A DNA stretch of 64,000 bases from Halomonas sp. McH1-25 (GCF_022348165.1 NZ_JAKRFI010000004.1:124001-188000), one strand, 5' to 3'; numbered from the stretch's first letter, positions 1-9,611 are shown. Notes: generated by a model not told the origin, from the letters alone. Numbers and translations are program-made.

Positions 1-639
1 CATCAGGCCCGAGAAGGTACCGCGCAGGTTCTCCGGCACCGCCGGATGGCGCATGGTGTAGCCACGCACATGCGTTTCGTAGAGGATCGTATGGTCCCAA
101 GGCATCTGGATACGCTGCGAGCGCCCCCAGGTGTAGGCAGAGTCGACCACCCGGCAGCGTGGCATGAACGGCGCGCTGTCGCGTTCATCGAAACTCAGGT
201 CCTCGTCAGGGTGGCCGATGGTATAGCCGAACAGCGCCTCGTCCCAGATCAGTTCACCGACGATCTGGCGCGCATACGGATCGAGCAATAGCTTGTTGGG
301 ATTGAAACGGTGGCCCTCCTCGGGAGCGTAGGGGCCATGCACGCGGTAGCCGTAGAGCTGTCCGGGACGCGCATCCGGCAGGTAGCCGTGCCACACCTCG
401 TCGGTATATTCGGGCAGTTCGATACGTTCGATCTCATGCTCGCCCTCGGCATCGAACAGGCACAGCTCCACCTTGGTGGCATTGGCCGAAAACAGCGCAA
501 AGTTGACACCCAATCCATCCCAGGTCGCCCCCAACGGAAAGGGCAATCCTTCGCGTACCCGCGACCGGTTCCTGACGATGGGGGATTCGTTGGCCATCGT
601 GGACTCGTCGTTCTGCCGTGGCGCTTCCTTGGTAGTCAT
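1..639 (-). CDS. glgX: Glycogen debranching enzyme GlgX (partial, C-terminus beyond window)
   Basis: Isoamylase-type GH13 enzyme that hydrolyses alpha-1,6 branches of glycogen. Only the first 213 residues are inside the window; the frame is open to base 1. After a short leader the protein reads 'FPLGATWDGLGVNFALFSAN', the typical start of the CBM48 domain of GlgX, followed by 'GYLPDARPGQLYGYRVHGP', 'FNPNKLLLDPYA' and 'ILYETHVRGYT', which lead into the GH13 barrel. The ATG at 639 has an AAGGA ribosome site upstream. It is the last visible gene of the minus-strand glycogen/trehalose operon, 90 bases after the DUF2934 gene. It would supply linear maltodextrin to MalQ and TreY. The family assignment is firm. 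The catalytic residues lie outside the window. Confidence 0.93.
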   Translation of the reverse strand, partial: MTTKEAPRQNDESTMANESPIVRNRSRVREGLPFPLGATWDGLGVNFALFSANATKVELCLFDAEGEHEIERIELPEYTDEVWHGYLPDARPGQLYGYRVHGPYAPEEGHRFNPNKLLLDPYARQIVGELIWDEALFGYTIGHPDEDLSFDERDSAPFMPRCRVVDSAYTWGRSQRIQMPWDHTILYETHVRGYTMRHPAVPENLRGTFSGLM

Positions 640-729
640 TCCATATATCCTTGGAGGCAGGCGGACTGACGACACGACGTCGTCCAGCCCTGCCTACCGT
701 CATATCTCAGGGTTGAGCCTCAGCCGATG

Positions 730-1404
730 TCATTTCCTGGGCTTGCGCGGTGTGTCGCTGGCTTTGGTCTTCTTATCGGTCTTGTCGCTCTTGCCGGCAG
801 CCGTCGCGCGTGACTTGGCCGATTTATCGGCCGTCGCCTTGCTGCCCGCCTTGGTCTTGGTTGCCGTGCTCGACTTGGCCGCCTTGGCCTCCGTTTTCGC
901 CGCCCCGGCCCGTGAGCGCGTCGTCGAACTGCGCCCCGGCGACGACGTGTCGGTGGCATTGGGCGTGGTCACGGTATCCTCGCTGCGTCGAGGCTGCCGG
1001 GTCCGCTTCACCGTGGCGGATTCCTCGGGCAACGGCGTCGTGGCGCTCGACGCATCGCTCTGGGCGACCGGCACGCCTTCCTTGTCGCGGCCCAAGTTAC
1101 GATCAGGCGTCTCATCGGCCAGAGCATCCTCTTCCGGATCCGTGGCCGGAGGCCGGGTTCCGGACGATCCCAAGCCCATGTCGTCCTGCTCCACCCCAAG
1201 CTCATCGTCGCGCACGGGTAGATCCGGGTCCTTCTCGTCGGCTTCGATCTCGATATCGGGTTGCGCGTCGCGACCGGACTCACGCTCGGCGGCCACGATC
1301 TTGCGGGCCATTTCCCAGTGACGTTGTTCCTGGCCCTCGGGTCGACCTTCCGACTCCCAGATGCGATAGGCCAGTTGGCGCACCCTCAGTTCGTCGTCTG
1401 CCAT
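730..1404 (-). CDS. DUF2934 protein with acidic middle and histone H1-like basic tail
   Basis: Protein of 224 residues. Residues 3-40 carry the DUF2934 motif ('LAYRIWESEGRPEGQEQRHW'), a short helical module of unknown function often found near glycogen and trehalose genes. Residues 50-105 are acidic. Residues 132-224 are a low-complexity Lys/Ala/Thr/Ser tail resembling histone H1-like or AlgP-type tails. The gene lies 50 bases after treY and 90 before glgX, so it is probably cotranscribed with them. The function is unknown; a DNA- or polyanion-binding role for the tail is inference. The tail could also be a solvent-exposed linker. Confidence 0.85.
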   Translation of the reverse strand: MADDELRVRQLAYRIWESEGRPEGQEQRHWEMARKIVAAERESGRDAQPDIEIEADEKDPDLPVRDDELGVEQDDMGLGSSGTRPPATDPEEDALADETPDRNLGRDKEGVPVAQSDASSATTPLPEESATVKRTRQPRRSEDTVTTPNATDTSSPGRSSTTRSRAGAAKTEAKAAKSSTATKTKAGSKATADKSAKSRATAAGKSDKTDKKTKASDTPRKPRK

Positions 1405-1454
1405 CCTCTAGCTCCCTTAGCGCTTGTTACGCTCTTTCGTCCGTTCGTTCCCGA

Positions 1455-4244
1455 CTAGCGGCGTTCGTCACCCGATTCCCAAGTCAGTACCGCGACCGGG
1501 AATTCACTCAGCAACTCGCGGATCGGGATCGTCCCTTCGCGTAGTCGCAGCGCAGCATTCGACAGTACGTCTCGCCATTCCCCCTGCATCGCCGCCGTTA
1601 CCTGCAGTTGGGTATCGCCCCAACTTTTCGCCGGTATACATGGAAGCGTAGCCCCTTCCAGCAGATTTGCGGGCAACCGGGGTACAACGACCAGCACCGC
1701 CTGGTCGGCATGCTGTCGCATGAAGCCCAGCACATGCGCGCCTCGATCGCCAGCGACATGCAGCGGCTGATAGTCGCCTGCGGCGAACAGCGTCGGATAT
1801 TCTCCACGCAGCGCCAGCAGACGATGGACGAGGGCCTGCTTGACGTGACCGTCGCGCCAGTGCGCCAAGGCGTCGACAGGCGGTTCGGCCTGGGTCAGCG
1901 ACGCCCGGCGCGCCGCATAGTCGACGGGCCGGCGATTGTCCGGATCGACGAGACTGAAATCCCAGTATTCGGTGCCCTGATAGAGATCTGGCACGCCGGG
2001 AACCGTCATGCGCAGTGTCACCTGCGCCAGACCATTGATGGCCCCGGGCAGATCCAGCTCGCGGGCCGCGGCCACCACGGCTTTGCGCCGGCCCGGCTCG
2101 CCGAGCAGCCCTTCGAGAAACGCCCGACAGGCCTCTTCATAGGCTTCGTCGGGCCACAGCCAGTGGGTGCGCAGCTTGGCCTCGCGCAGCGCTTTCTGCT
2201 GCCATTGGACAAGACGCTCAGTGAGCTCGCGTACGCCATCGTCATCGTCGGGATCGAGCGACGGCGACCAGACACCGAGCAGCACCTGGTAGAGAATCAG
2301 CTCGTCGCCCGGCGACGGCGCCATGCCACTGGCCACCTCGCGACGCAGTGAACCGGCCTGGGCACGCCACTCACAGACACGCTCGCCGAAGGCCTCGCCT
2401 TTCTCGCTCAGGGCCGCCAACCGCGCGCGTACGTCCTCGCCACGCTTGTGGTCGTGAGTCGCCGTGGTGACCAGCGAGTGGGGAAAATGGCGTTGCCGAA
2501 ACGCACTGGCGGTATGGAACTCCGCCGGGGCGACACAGAAGTTCTGCGGATCGAAACCCACGTCGTTGCGCGAGATAAGCACCGCGCTGCGGTAGCCTGC
2601 GGTATCTTCCACTGCCTTGGCAGCCACCGGCGAGGTCAACTGCTGGAAACGGGTAATGGCGCGCAGGCGCAGGGCACGCTCGTCGTCATTCTGGCAAGCG
2701 TGAGGCGGCTCGCCGCCCAGCCAGCGCTCAAGCCGATCGAGCACCGCCACGTCGGGCGGATTCAGATCGCCGCGCGCCCCGGCCACCGCCTGCTGAAAGA
2801 ACGGCGCGTCCTGTGCAGGGCGGCCATTGTCGTCGGCATAGGTACGATAGACAGGAAAATGCACGACCAGCGCCTTCAAGGCGCGCTTGACTGCGCCCAG
2901 CGTGACGTCCCGCGTTTCGCGACGGGCTCGGGCGACCCGATGCAAGACCAGACCGCAAGCCTCGAATTCGCTGGCCAGCACGGTGTCGAGCATCTCGGCC
3001 CGGGCCTGGCGAACCTCGGCCAGGAAATCGTCCTCGCGCCCGCTCACCTCGCGCCACAGACGATGAAGCGGGGCGGCACCGGCAGGATCGTGCTGGACCC
3101 CGGACACCTCGTTCATGAATTCGTAGCCGGTGGTGCCGTCCACGCCCCAGTCGGTGTGCAATTGCTCGCCTTCGGCGAGAATCTTTTCCACGTACAACGC
3201 CACCCGGTCAGGCACATCGGCCGGACGCTTCGATTGCAGGGCATCGAGCCGCTCGCGCAGGCGCAGGCAGTAGCCGCGCGGATCGGCCAGACCATCGATG
3301 TGGTCGACACGCAGGCCATCCACCCACCCCGCCTCGACGAGCTGCAGGATCAACGAATGCGTCGCCTCGAAGACCTCGGGCAGCTCGACACGCAGGCCAC
3401 CCAGCTCGGTGATATCGAAGAAGCGCCGCCAGTTGATCTCGTCGGAGGCCGTGCGCCACCACGCCAAGCGGTAGTTCTGGCGCTCGATCAGGGCATGCAA
3501 CTGCTCGGCCCCGCTTGGGGCATCCCCGGCAAAGCGCTGCAGCGCCTGGTCCAGCGCCGCCCTGGCCGACTCGTCCTCGAGCGCATGACGCAGCCGACGG
3601 CGCAGCTCACCGACGCCGGTGTAGGCGTCGAGACGCGTCTGCAGGCCGTCGAACTGCACCGCCAGTTCACGCATGGCCTCGTGTTCTGCATGACGCAGAA
3701 TGTCGCCGTAACGGCGCGGATCGACGGGAAAGCGATGTTCGTGATATTCGAGCGTGAAACTTGCCGACTCGGGGACGTAACCCAGCTTGAGCAGCCCCGA
3801 GGTCAGCACCTCATCGTAGGGCGCGCCCAAGAACGGCACCAGCAGGCGCCCCTTGAGCAACGGATCGGGCGATTGCCAATCGATGTCGAAGAAATCGGCA
3901 TACGGGCTGTCACGCCCCCAGGCCAGCACTTCCTGCCACCAGGGGTTTTCCGAGCCGCCCACCGCGACATGGTTGGGCACGATATCCAGGATCAGCCCCA
4001 TGCCCCGCGAGCGCAGGCGCGTCACCAATCGCTCGAGCGCCGCCTCGCCGCCGATTTCCGGGTCGATGCGGGTCGGGTCGATACCGTCATAGCCATGCGT
4101 CGAGCCGGCCCGCGAGGCCAACAGTGGTGAGCCATACACATGGCTCACGCCGAGATCGGCAAAATAGTCGACCCACTGGGATGCATCGTCGAGGGTAAAA
4201 CCTGCATGGAACTGCAGCCGCACGGTTGCACGGATGTCCTTCAT
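1455..4244 (-). CDS. treY: Maltooligosyltrehalose synthase TreY
   Basis: GH13 enzyme that isomerises the reducing-end alpha-1,4 link of maltodextrins to alpha,alpha-1,1, giving maltooligosyl trehalose. It has 929 residues, normal for TreY. It starts 'RATVRLQFHAGFTLDDA' with the family signature 'YGSPLLASRAGSTHGYD'. The three GH13 catalytic regions are intact: 'GLRVDHIDGL' (nucleophile Asp), 'YVEKILAEGE' (acid/base Glu) and 'TTATHDHKRGEDVRAR' (transition-state Asp). Its start overlaps the end of malQ by 4 bases, implying translational coupling. With TreZ it forms the TreYZ route from glycogen to trehalose, a compatible solute expected to matter in a halophile. Confidence 0.96.
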   Translation of the reverse strand: MKDIRATVRLQFHAGFTLDDASQWVDYFADLGVSHVYGSPLLASRAGSTHGYDGIDPTRIDPEIGGEAALERLVTRLRSRGMGLILDIVPNHVAVGGSENPWWQEVLAWGRDSPYADFFDIDWQSPDPLLKGRLLVPFLGAPYDEVLTSGLLKLGYVPESASFTLEYHEHRFPVDPRRYGDILRHAEHEAMRELAVQFDGLQTRLDAYTGVGELRRRLRHALEDESARAALDQALQRFAGDAPSGAEQLHALIERQNYRLAWWRTASDEINWRRFFDITELGGLRVELPEVFEATHSLILQLVEAGWVDGLRVDHIDGLADPRGYCLRLRERLDALQSKRPADVPDRVALYVEKILAEGEQLHTDWGVDGTTGYEFMNEVSGVQHDPAGAAPLHRLWREVSGREDDFLAEVRQARAEMLDTVLASEFEACGLVLHRVARARRETRDVTLGAVKRALKALVVHFPVYRTYADDNGRPAQDAPFFQQAVAGARGDLNPPDVAVLDRLERWLGGEPPHACQNDDERALRLRAITRFQQLTSPVAAKAVEDTAGYRSAVLISRNDVGFDPQNFCVAPAEFHTASAFRQRHFPHSLVTTATHDHKRGEDVRARLAALSEKGEAFGERVCEWRAQAGSLRREVASGMAPSPGDELILYQVLLGVWSPSLDPDDDDGVRELTERLVQWQQKALREAKLRTHWLWPDEAYEEACRAFLEGLLGEPGRRKAVVAAARELDLPGAINGLAQVTLRMTVPGVPDLYQGTEYWDFSLVDPDNRRPVDYAARRASLTQAEPPVDALAHWRDGHVKQALVHRLLALRGEYPTLFAAGDYQPLHVAGDRGAHVLGFMRQHADQAVLVVVPRLPANLLEGATLPCIPAKSWGDTQLQVTAAMQGEWRDVLSNAALRLREGTIPIRELLSEFPVAVLTWESGDERR

Positions 4245-6373
4245 GAATTGGGCTCCACGGGCGCGTTTGCCGCCTTGCGAGAAATGTCACGGGCGCGCTG
4301 CAGCTCGCCAAGGCGATGGCGCACCTCGTCAGGCGTCAGCAGCACATCGGCCTCGGCCATCCAGCGCCGCCGCCAGTTGGGATGCTCGTCCAGCGTGCCG
4401 GGCAGGTTGGCCTGCTCCTCGAGCCCCAGCACGTCTTCCACCGGCAGGATCGCCAGCGGCGAAGGTGTCCGACCGATATGCCGGGCGCAGGCATCCAACA
4501 CCTGCGAAGCCGACAGGTCGGACGCCTGCAGCGTCGCGGGATGAGGCACCGCATGACCTAGCAGGTCCAGCGTGGCGGCCAGCCGGGCACGCGCCGCGCA
4601 GCGTTCTTGACGCTCGCTGTCGGCATCCTGGTTCTCGCCGAGCAGCGCCAACCGGCTGCGCCAGTCGATGTCGCGCCCCGCCCACCAGCCGGCCACCGTG
4701 GGCAGATCGTGGGTGGAGGTAGTGGCCATCGCTGCATTGGACCATTGCCTGTCGGGCAGGAAATCACCGTCGTCATCCTGCTCGAACCACAGCACCTGCA
4801 TGCCGAGGATGCCGCGTTCGATGAGCTTGTCGCGAAACCCCGGCGCCACGGTGCCCAGATCCTCGCCAATCACGATGCCGCGATGACGCCAGGACTCCAG
4901 TGCCACCAGGCGCAGCATGTCGTCCAACGGGTAGCTCACATAACCGCCTTGGGTGGGCGACGCTCCATGCGGCACCAGCCACAGCCGCATCAACCCGAGA
5001 ATATGGTCGATGCGCAGACCGCCGGCATGCTGGAAACCGGCACGCAGCATGTCGATGAACGTTCGAAAGCCGGAGCGCACCAGGCCATGCGGCGAAAAGG
5101 CCGCCAGCCCCCAGTCCTGGCCATGTACATTGAACGTGTCGGGTGGTGCACCGACCGACACGCCTTCGAGCATTTCCCCCTGCCGACTCCAGGATTGGCT
5201 GCCGGCATCGTCGGCACCGACCGCCAGGTCGGCGATCAGGCCGATCGGCATGCCGGCCTGGCGCGCCACGCGCTGGGCATGCGCCAATCCTTGCGTCACC
5301 TGCCATTGCAGAAAGGCATGAAAACCCACCTCATGGGCATGCTCCTCGGCGAAGCGCGCCACCTCGGCACTGGCCGGGTCCTGCAGGGGGGTTGGCCAGT
5401 GTCGCCAGTAGCTGGGCCCGCGTACGGCTTGCAGGGCCTCGAAACGGCAGTGATCCTCGAGGGTGTCGCCGCCGTCAGCACGGAACGCCTCCAGCCGGCG
5501 GCGTGCCTCGACCGCCTCGTCGTCGTCACGTGACATCAGGTCGTCGTATAGCCGACGTAGCCAGGTCAGCTTGGCGCGCCCGGCAGCGGGCCAATCGAGT
5601 TCGTCATCGGCTTCGAGCCGACGCAAGTCGTCATCCAGCCCGCAGGCCAGCGTGGCGCTGGCAACCGCGCTTTCCCCCAACAGCTGTTCGGGGGCAGCGT
5701 ACAAGGCGTTGCTCAACAGACGGCTGGAGGGGGAATAAGGGCTGTAGCGCTCGGTATCGGCACTGAACATGGCGTGGGTCGGGCTGATCGCCAACGAGGC
5801 GGCGCCCTGCTCGGCGGCCCGACGGGCAAAATGCTCCAGCGCCAAGGTATCGCCGATGCCTCCATCGCCGGGCCGGCGCAGCGCATAGAGCTGTGCGGCC
5901 ATCCCCCATAGGCGGGGTGCCGGCTGGCCACTGGCATCGGCCGGGCCGTAGCACTGCTTGGGAGCTGCAGCCACGCTCAGTTGGGTGCCGGCAATCTGCA
6001 AACGGTGATAGCCCATTGCACCGATTGGCGGCAGACGGCCATTAGCATCGACCTCGCCGCGCTGTTCGACGCCATCCTCGAGGATGAGCGTAAAAGGCGT
6101 ACCCTGGGGCACCAGACCGGGCAAGGCAATCGGCGAACCGCAATCAGCGGTAATCAACGGCGGCCACTGTGCAGGCTCGTCGGGATGACGCCATTGTTCC
6201 AACTGCGCCAGACTGGCCTCGATCGCCGCGTCGTCATCGGCGGCAAGGCCCAGCACAGCCAATAGGGTTCGCTGGGTCTCGGAAGACAGCACGCAGCGTT
6301 CACTGTCGCTGTTCTCCCATTCGACGAGTATGCCAGCGGCGTCGGCAAGTTCCCTGAGTCGATCGTCGCTCAT
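4241..6373 (-). CDS. malQ: 4-alpha-glucanotransferase (amylomaltase) MalQ
   Basis: GH77 enzyme of 710 residues that transfers maltodextrin segments between glucans and releases glucose. The N-terminal region ('LRELADAAGILVEW') is the extended domain of the E. coli-type enzyme. The catalytic regions are intact: 'GLRIDHILGLMRLW' with the nucleophile Asp, 'VIGEDLGTVAPGF' with the acid/base Glu, and 'STHDLPTVAGWW'. The gene overlaps treZ upstream and treY downstream by 4 bases each. In this operon it would re-lengthen short maltodextrins left by TreY/TreZ and GlgX so that they can re-enter trehalose synthesis. Confidence 0.96.
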   Translation of the reverse strand: MSDDRLRELADAAGILVEWENSDSERCVLSSETQRTLLAVLGLAADDDAAIEASLAQLEQWRHPDEPAQWPPLITADCGSPIALPGLVPQGTPFTLILEDGVEQRGEVDANGRLPPIGAMGYHRLQIAGTQLSVAAAPKQCYGPADASGQPAPRLWGMAAQLYALRRPGDGGIGDTLALEHFARRAAEQGAASLAISPTHAMFSADTERYSPYSPSSRLLSNALYAAPEQLLGESAVASATLACGLDDDLRRLEADDELDWPAAGRAKLTWLRRLYDDLMSRDDDEAVEARRRLEAFRADGGDTLEDHCRFEALQAVRGPSYWRHWPTPLQDPASAEVARFAEEHAHEVGFHAFLQWQVTQGLAHAQRVARQAGMPIGLIADLAVGADDAGSQSWSRQGEMLEGVSVGAPPDTFNVHGQDWGLAAFSPHGLVRSGFRTFIDMLRAGFQHAGGLRIDHILGLMRLWLVPHGASPTQGGYVSYPLDDMLRLVALESWRHRGIVIGEDLGTVAPGFRDKLIERGILGMQVLWFEQDDDGDFLPDRQWSNAAMATTSTHDLPTVAGWWAGRDIDWRSRLALLGENQDADSERQERCAARARLAATLDLLGHAVPHPATLQASDLSASQVLDACARHIGRTPSPLAILPVEDVLGLEEQANLPGTLDEHPNWRRRWMAEADVLLTPDEVRHRLGELQRARDISRKAANAPVEPNS

Positions 6374-8190
6374 TCAGTGACCTCGTGCGTGTCCTCGGTA
6401 TCCAGCCAGGCAGCGGCGCCATGGTGCAGCAAGCGCCCTTCCGTCACACCGCCTGCCACACCCGGACGCGACTCGAACAGGCAACGTCCCCTGCCGATGT
6501 CATGCGCCGAAACGTCGCTGTCGCTGAGATTGATGGCGATGGCGAGCCGGCTACCGTCATTCATGCGCCAGCGCGCCACCACGGCCTTGTCGCCCAGCGC
6601 CTCGGCACCCAGCGATCGCGCACCCGTCAACCGCGGAACGATCTCGCGGTGGCGCAGCCTTAGCAGGGTTCGGGTCCTGTCCAGCCAGTCGTCGTGCGGC
6701 GGCGTGTGGCGCAATTCGTAATCGGGGATCGAGTCCTCGAAGGTCTGCAACGCATTGGGGTCGGGAATGCGGCTGCGTGTCGCCTCGTTGCGGAACGCAC
6801 TGAACTCGGCAAACTCCGAACGCCGTCCCTCGCGCACCGCATCGGCCAGTTCGTCGCGGTGTTCGGTGAAGAACAGGAAGGGGCGGGGCGAGCCCCACTC
6901 CTCACCCATGAACAGCAGCGGCACCATCGGCGACAGCAGTAGCAGCACATTGGCGGCAACGAGCGCGTCAGGGTCGGCCAGCAGACTCAGCCGCTCGCCG
7001 AGGGCCCGGTTGCCGGTCTGATCGTGGTTCTGCAGGAAAATCACGAAGGCGCTGGTCGGCAGGTGCGCGCTGGGCTCGCCGCGGGTGTGGCCATGGCGCG
7101 AGCGTTCGCCCTGATAGATGAAACCTTCGCTCAGGCAACGCACCAGCTTGGCGGTGGCATCCTCGACGAAATCCGAGTAGTACCCTTCATACTCGCCGGT
7201 GAGCAGCACGTGCATGACGTTGTGCCAATCGTCGCTCCACTGGGCGGTGTAGTGGTCCGCGTCGAGCAGGCTGGCGTTATTGCCTTCGTTCTCGAGCACC
7301 AGATGGACGTGACGTTGCGGATCGACGTGGCTGCGAATCTCGCGCGCCATCTCGACCAGGAAATCGCGCTCGCTGATTGCGTGCACGGCATCGAAACGCA
7401 GCCCATCGAGGCGATACTCCTGCAGCCACATCAGGGCATTGTCGATGAAGTAGCGACGCACCTGCGGCTCACGGAAATCGATGGAGGGTCCCCAGGGCGT
7501 TTGCAGGTCATCACGGAAGAAGCTATCGGCATATGTCGCCAGATAGTTGCCGTCGGGGCCGAAGTGGTTGTAGACCACGTCGAGAAAGACCATCAAGCCC
7601 TGAGCGTGGGCCTCGTCGATCAACGCCTTCATGTCGTCGGGGCTGCCGTAGGCGGCTTCCACGGCATAGGGCAGCACGCCGTCATAGCCCCAGTTGCGCC
7701 CACCGGGAAACTCCGAGACGGGCATGAGTTCGATGGCCGTAATGCCCAAGTCGGCCAGATAGGCCAGCTTCTCGCGCACGCCGTCGAAACCGCCCAACGT
7801 ACCGATATGCAGTTCGTAGAGCACCGTTTCGTGCCACGGACGCCCTTTCCATTCCTCGTGACGCCAGCGATAGCGCTGCGGGTCGATCACCAGGCTGGGC
7901 CCGTCGATGTCGCCGTCCTGGGCCCGCGAGGCGGGGTCGGGCACCAGCGTGCCTTCATCGCCGTCCGCTCCGAACACGCGGTAGCGGTAGCGCGCCCCGT
8001 GCCCGCAGTCGACCTCGACTTCGTAATGGCCGTCGTGGGTCGCCTGCATCGGCTGGCTGGGCTGTCCATCCACCTCGACGTGGACCGCACGGGCGCTGGG
8101 CGCCCACAGCACGAAACGGGTGCGGTCGGTGTCGATCAGGTGGGCACCGTAGGTTGGCGTGAACGCAGCCTGTCGTAGCTCGTCCGTCAT
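6370..8190 (-). CDS. treZ: Malto-oligosyltrehalose trehalohydrolase TreZ
   Basis: GH13 enzyme of 606 residues that cleaves trehalose from maltooligosyl trehalose. An N-terminal CBM48 domain ('YGAHLIDTDRTRFVLWAPSA') is followed by the barrel, with 'VVYNHFGPDGNYL' (region I), 'LDGLRFDAVHAI' (nucleophile Asp), 'LENEGNNASL' (Glu) and 'FLQNHDQTGNRA' (Asp). All are as expected for an active TreZ. It overlaps the GlgB-like gene and malQ by 4 bases each, inside a tightly coupled operon. Confidence 0.96.
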   Translation of the reverse strand: MTDELRQAAFTPTYGAHLIDTDRTRFVLWAPSARAVHVEVDGQPSQPMQATHDGHYEVEVDCGHGARYRYRVFGADGDEGTLVPDPASRAQDGDIDGPSLVIDPQRYRWRHEEWKGRPWHETVLYELHIGTLGGFDGVREKLAYLADLGITAIELMPVSEFPGGRNWGYDGVLPYAVEAAYGSPDDMKALIDEAHAQGLMVFLDVVYNHFGPDGNYLATYADSFFRDDLQTPWGPSIDFREPQVRRYFIDNALMWLQEYRLDGLRFDAVHAISERDFLVEMAREIRSHVDPQRHVHLVLENEGNNASLLDADHYTAQWSDDWHNVMHVLLTGEYEGYYSDFVEDATAKLVRCLSEGFIYQGERSRHGHTRGEPSAHLPTSAFVIFLQNHDQTGNRALGERLSLLADPDALVAANVLLLLSPMVPLLFMGEEWGSPRPFLFFTEHRDELADAVREGRRSEFAEFSAFRNEATRSRIPDPNALQTFEDSIPDYELRHTPPHDDWLDRTRTLLRLRHREIVPRLTGARSLGAEALGDKAVVARWRMNDGSRLAIAINLSDSDVSAHDIGRGRCLFESRPGVAGGVTEGRLLHHGAAAWLDTEDTHEVTE

Positions 8191-9611
8191 GCGGGCCAGT
8201 CCCCTTGTCTGAGTAGCAGTGTGGCAAGTGGCGGCAAGGTCAGCTCCAGCGATGCCGGATAGCCATGGCTGGGCGAGAGTTGCGCCCTGACGCCATGCGC
8301 GTTGCCGACGTTCGAGCCGCTATAGAATGTACTGTCGGTATTCAGCACCTCGTACCATGTTCCCAGCGCTGGGACGCCCAACCGGTAACCCGTCAGGACA
8401 CGCGGCGTGAAATTGGAAATCGCCAGCAGCGGGGCCGTACCCTCGGGCCCATAGCGTAGGAAGGCGATGACGCTGTTGACGCTGTCGTCCCCCACCACCC
8501 AGGCAAAGCCCTCCGGCTGGCAATCGAAGTGATGCAGCGCCGGCTCGTTGCCGTAGAGGCGGTTGAGGTCGGCGACCAGACGCAGCATGCCGGCATGACA
8601 GGGATCGTCGAGCAACGACCAGTCGAGCTCACCGGCCGGGCGCCAGCCCTGACCGTGAGCGAATTCGGTGCCCATGCCGACGAGCTTCTTGCCGGGATGC
8701 GCCCACATGAAGCCGAGCCCGGCCCGCAGATTGGCGAAGCGCTGCCAGGTGTCGCCGGCCATGCGTCCCAGCCAGGTCGCATCGCCGTCGTCGGACTGGT
8801 CGTCGATCAGCGGCAGGACGAAATGCGATTCGAAGGCGCTGGCCAGCCCTTCGACCAAGCGGTGGTGATGTTGGCCGCGCACCTCGTGCGGTTGGCTCAG
8901 ATAGGCCTGCGTGGCACGCGACCAGTGCGTGTTGAGCGCCAGAGCGCGTGCCGTGACCGGCGCCGCCTCGGCATCGTGTTCATCGACGAACAGCAGCACG
9001 TCCGGGGTATGCGCCACCAGGCCATCCATGAAACGGCCGAGTTCGGCCCCGTCGTTCTCCGGCAGGGCCGGTTTGAGGCGCAACCCATCGATATGCAGGT
9101 ACGCGAGCCAATCGCAGGCCAGATCGAGCGAGGCCGGTTCGGATAGTCCCGCTTGCGGCAAGGCCAGCGGCCATTCGACGATTACCCCGAGACCGCCAAC
9201 ATGGCAATCGTTGACGAAGCGGGCGAAGCCCGTCCCGCCATCGGTCTCGGCAACATGCTTGACCTCGACGTGAGTGAAACCGAGATCGGCAGCGTAGGGA
9301 ACCAGCTGCGAAGCCAGGGTTTCCCAGTCCAGCGGGTTGCCCAGCGTATCATGTCGCCAGGCTTGCGGATCGAGCCGGTAGATCGACAAAGGATAGAGGA
9401 GCGGGTCCTCGCGACGCCGTTGCCCCATCCATACGCCATCGTACCAGCGATGCGACGCCAAGCGCTCCCGCCAATGGCCCCGCCTGTCCGAGCCCTGGTC
9501 AGTGGATGCATCGGCGTCCTGCCCTGCCGAAGCGGCCGATGCGCTTGCCGTATCCTGCAGCGTTTCTCCGGAGGGTGACCACGGCGGCCTGAGGGAAATA
9601 TGACTGGTCAT
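8187..9611 (-). CDS. GlgB-like GH13 protein with all catalytic motifs eroded (predicted pseudoenzyme)
   Basis: Protein of 474 residues related to the catalytic and C-terminal parts of 1,4-alpha-glucan branching enzyme. Recognisable GlgB segments are 'LASQLVPYAADLGFTHVE', 'VLPLIDD', 'WQRFANLRAGLGFMWAHPGK', 'ELDWSLLDDPCHAG' and 'DLNRLYGNEPALH'. The N-terminal CBM48 domain is missing and replaced by about 45 low-complexity residues. The catalytic regions are altered: region I is 'VEWPLALP' instead of DWVPGHF, region II is 'GLRLKPA' with Lys180 at the nucleophile Asp position, region III is 'VDEHD', and region IV is 'IDDQ' instead of SHDE. The loop between regions I and II is also shortened. The frame is open with no stop or shift and overlaps treZ by 4 bases. 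The ATG at 9611 is preferred because AAGGA lies 8 bases before it; upstream in-frame ATGs at 9620, 9629 and 9638 lack a site at proper spacing. A glycogen-binding, scaffold or regulatory role is inference. Confidence 0.85.
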   Translation of the reverse strand: MTSHISLRPPWSPSGETLQDTASASAASAGQDADASTDQGSDRRGHWRERLASHRWYDGVWMGQRRREDPLLYPLSIYRLDPQAWRHDTLGNPLDWETLASQLVPYAADLGFTHVEVKHVAETDGGTGFARFVNDCHVGGLGVIVEWPLALPQAGLSEPASLDLACDWLAYLHIDGLRLKPALPENDGAELGRFMDGLVAHTPDVLLFVDEHDAEAAPVTARALALNTHWSRATQAYLSQPHEVRGQHHHRLVEGLASAFESHFVLPLIDDQSDDGDATWLGRMAGDTWQRFANLRAGLGFMWAHPGKKLVGMGTEFAHGQGWRPAGELDWSLLDDPCHAGMLRLVADLNRLYGNEPALHHFDCQPEGFAWVVGDDSVNSVIAFLRYGPEGTAPLLAISNFTPRVLTGYRLGVPALGTWYEVLNTDSTFYSGSNVGNAHGVRAQLSPSHGYPASLELTLPPLATLLLRQGDWPA

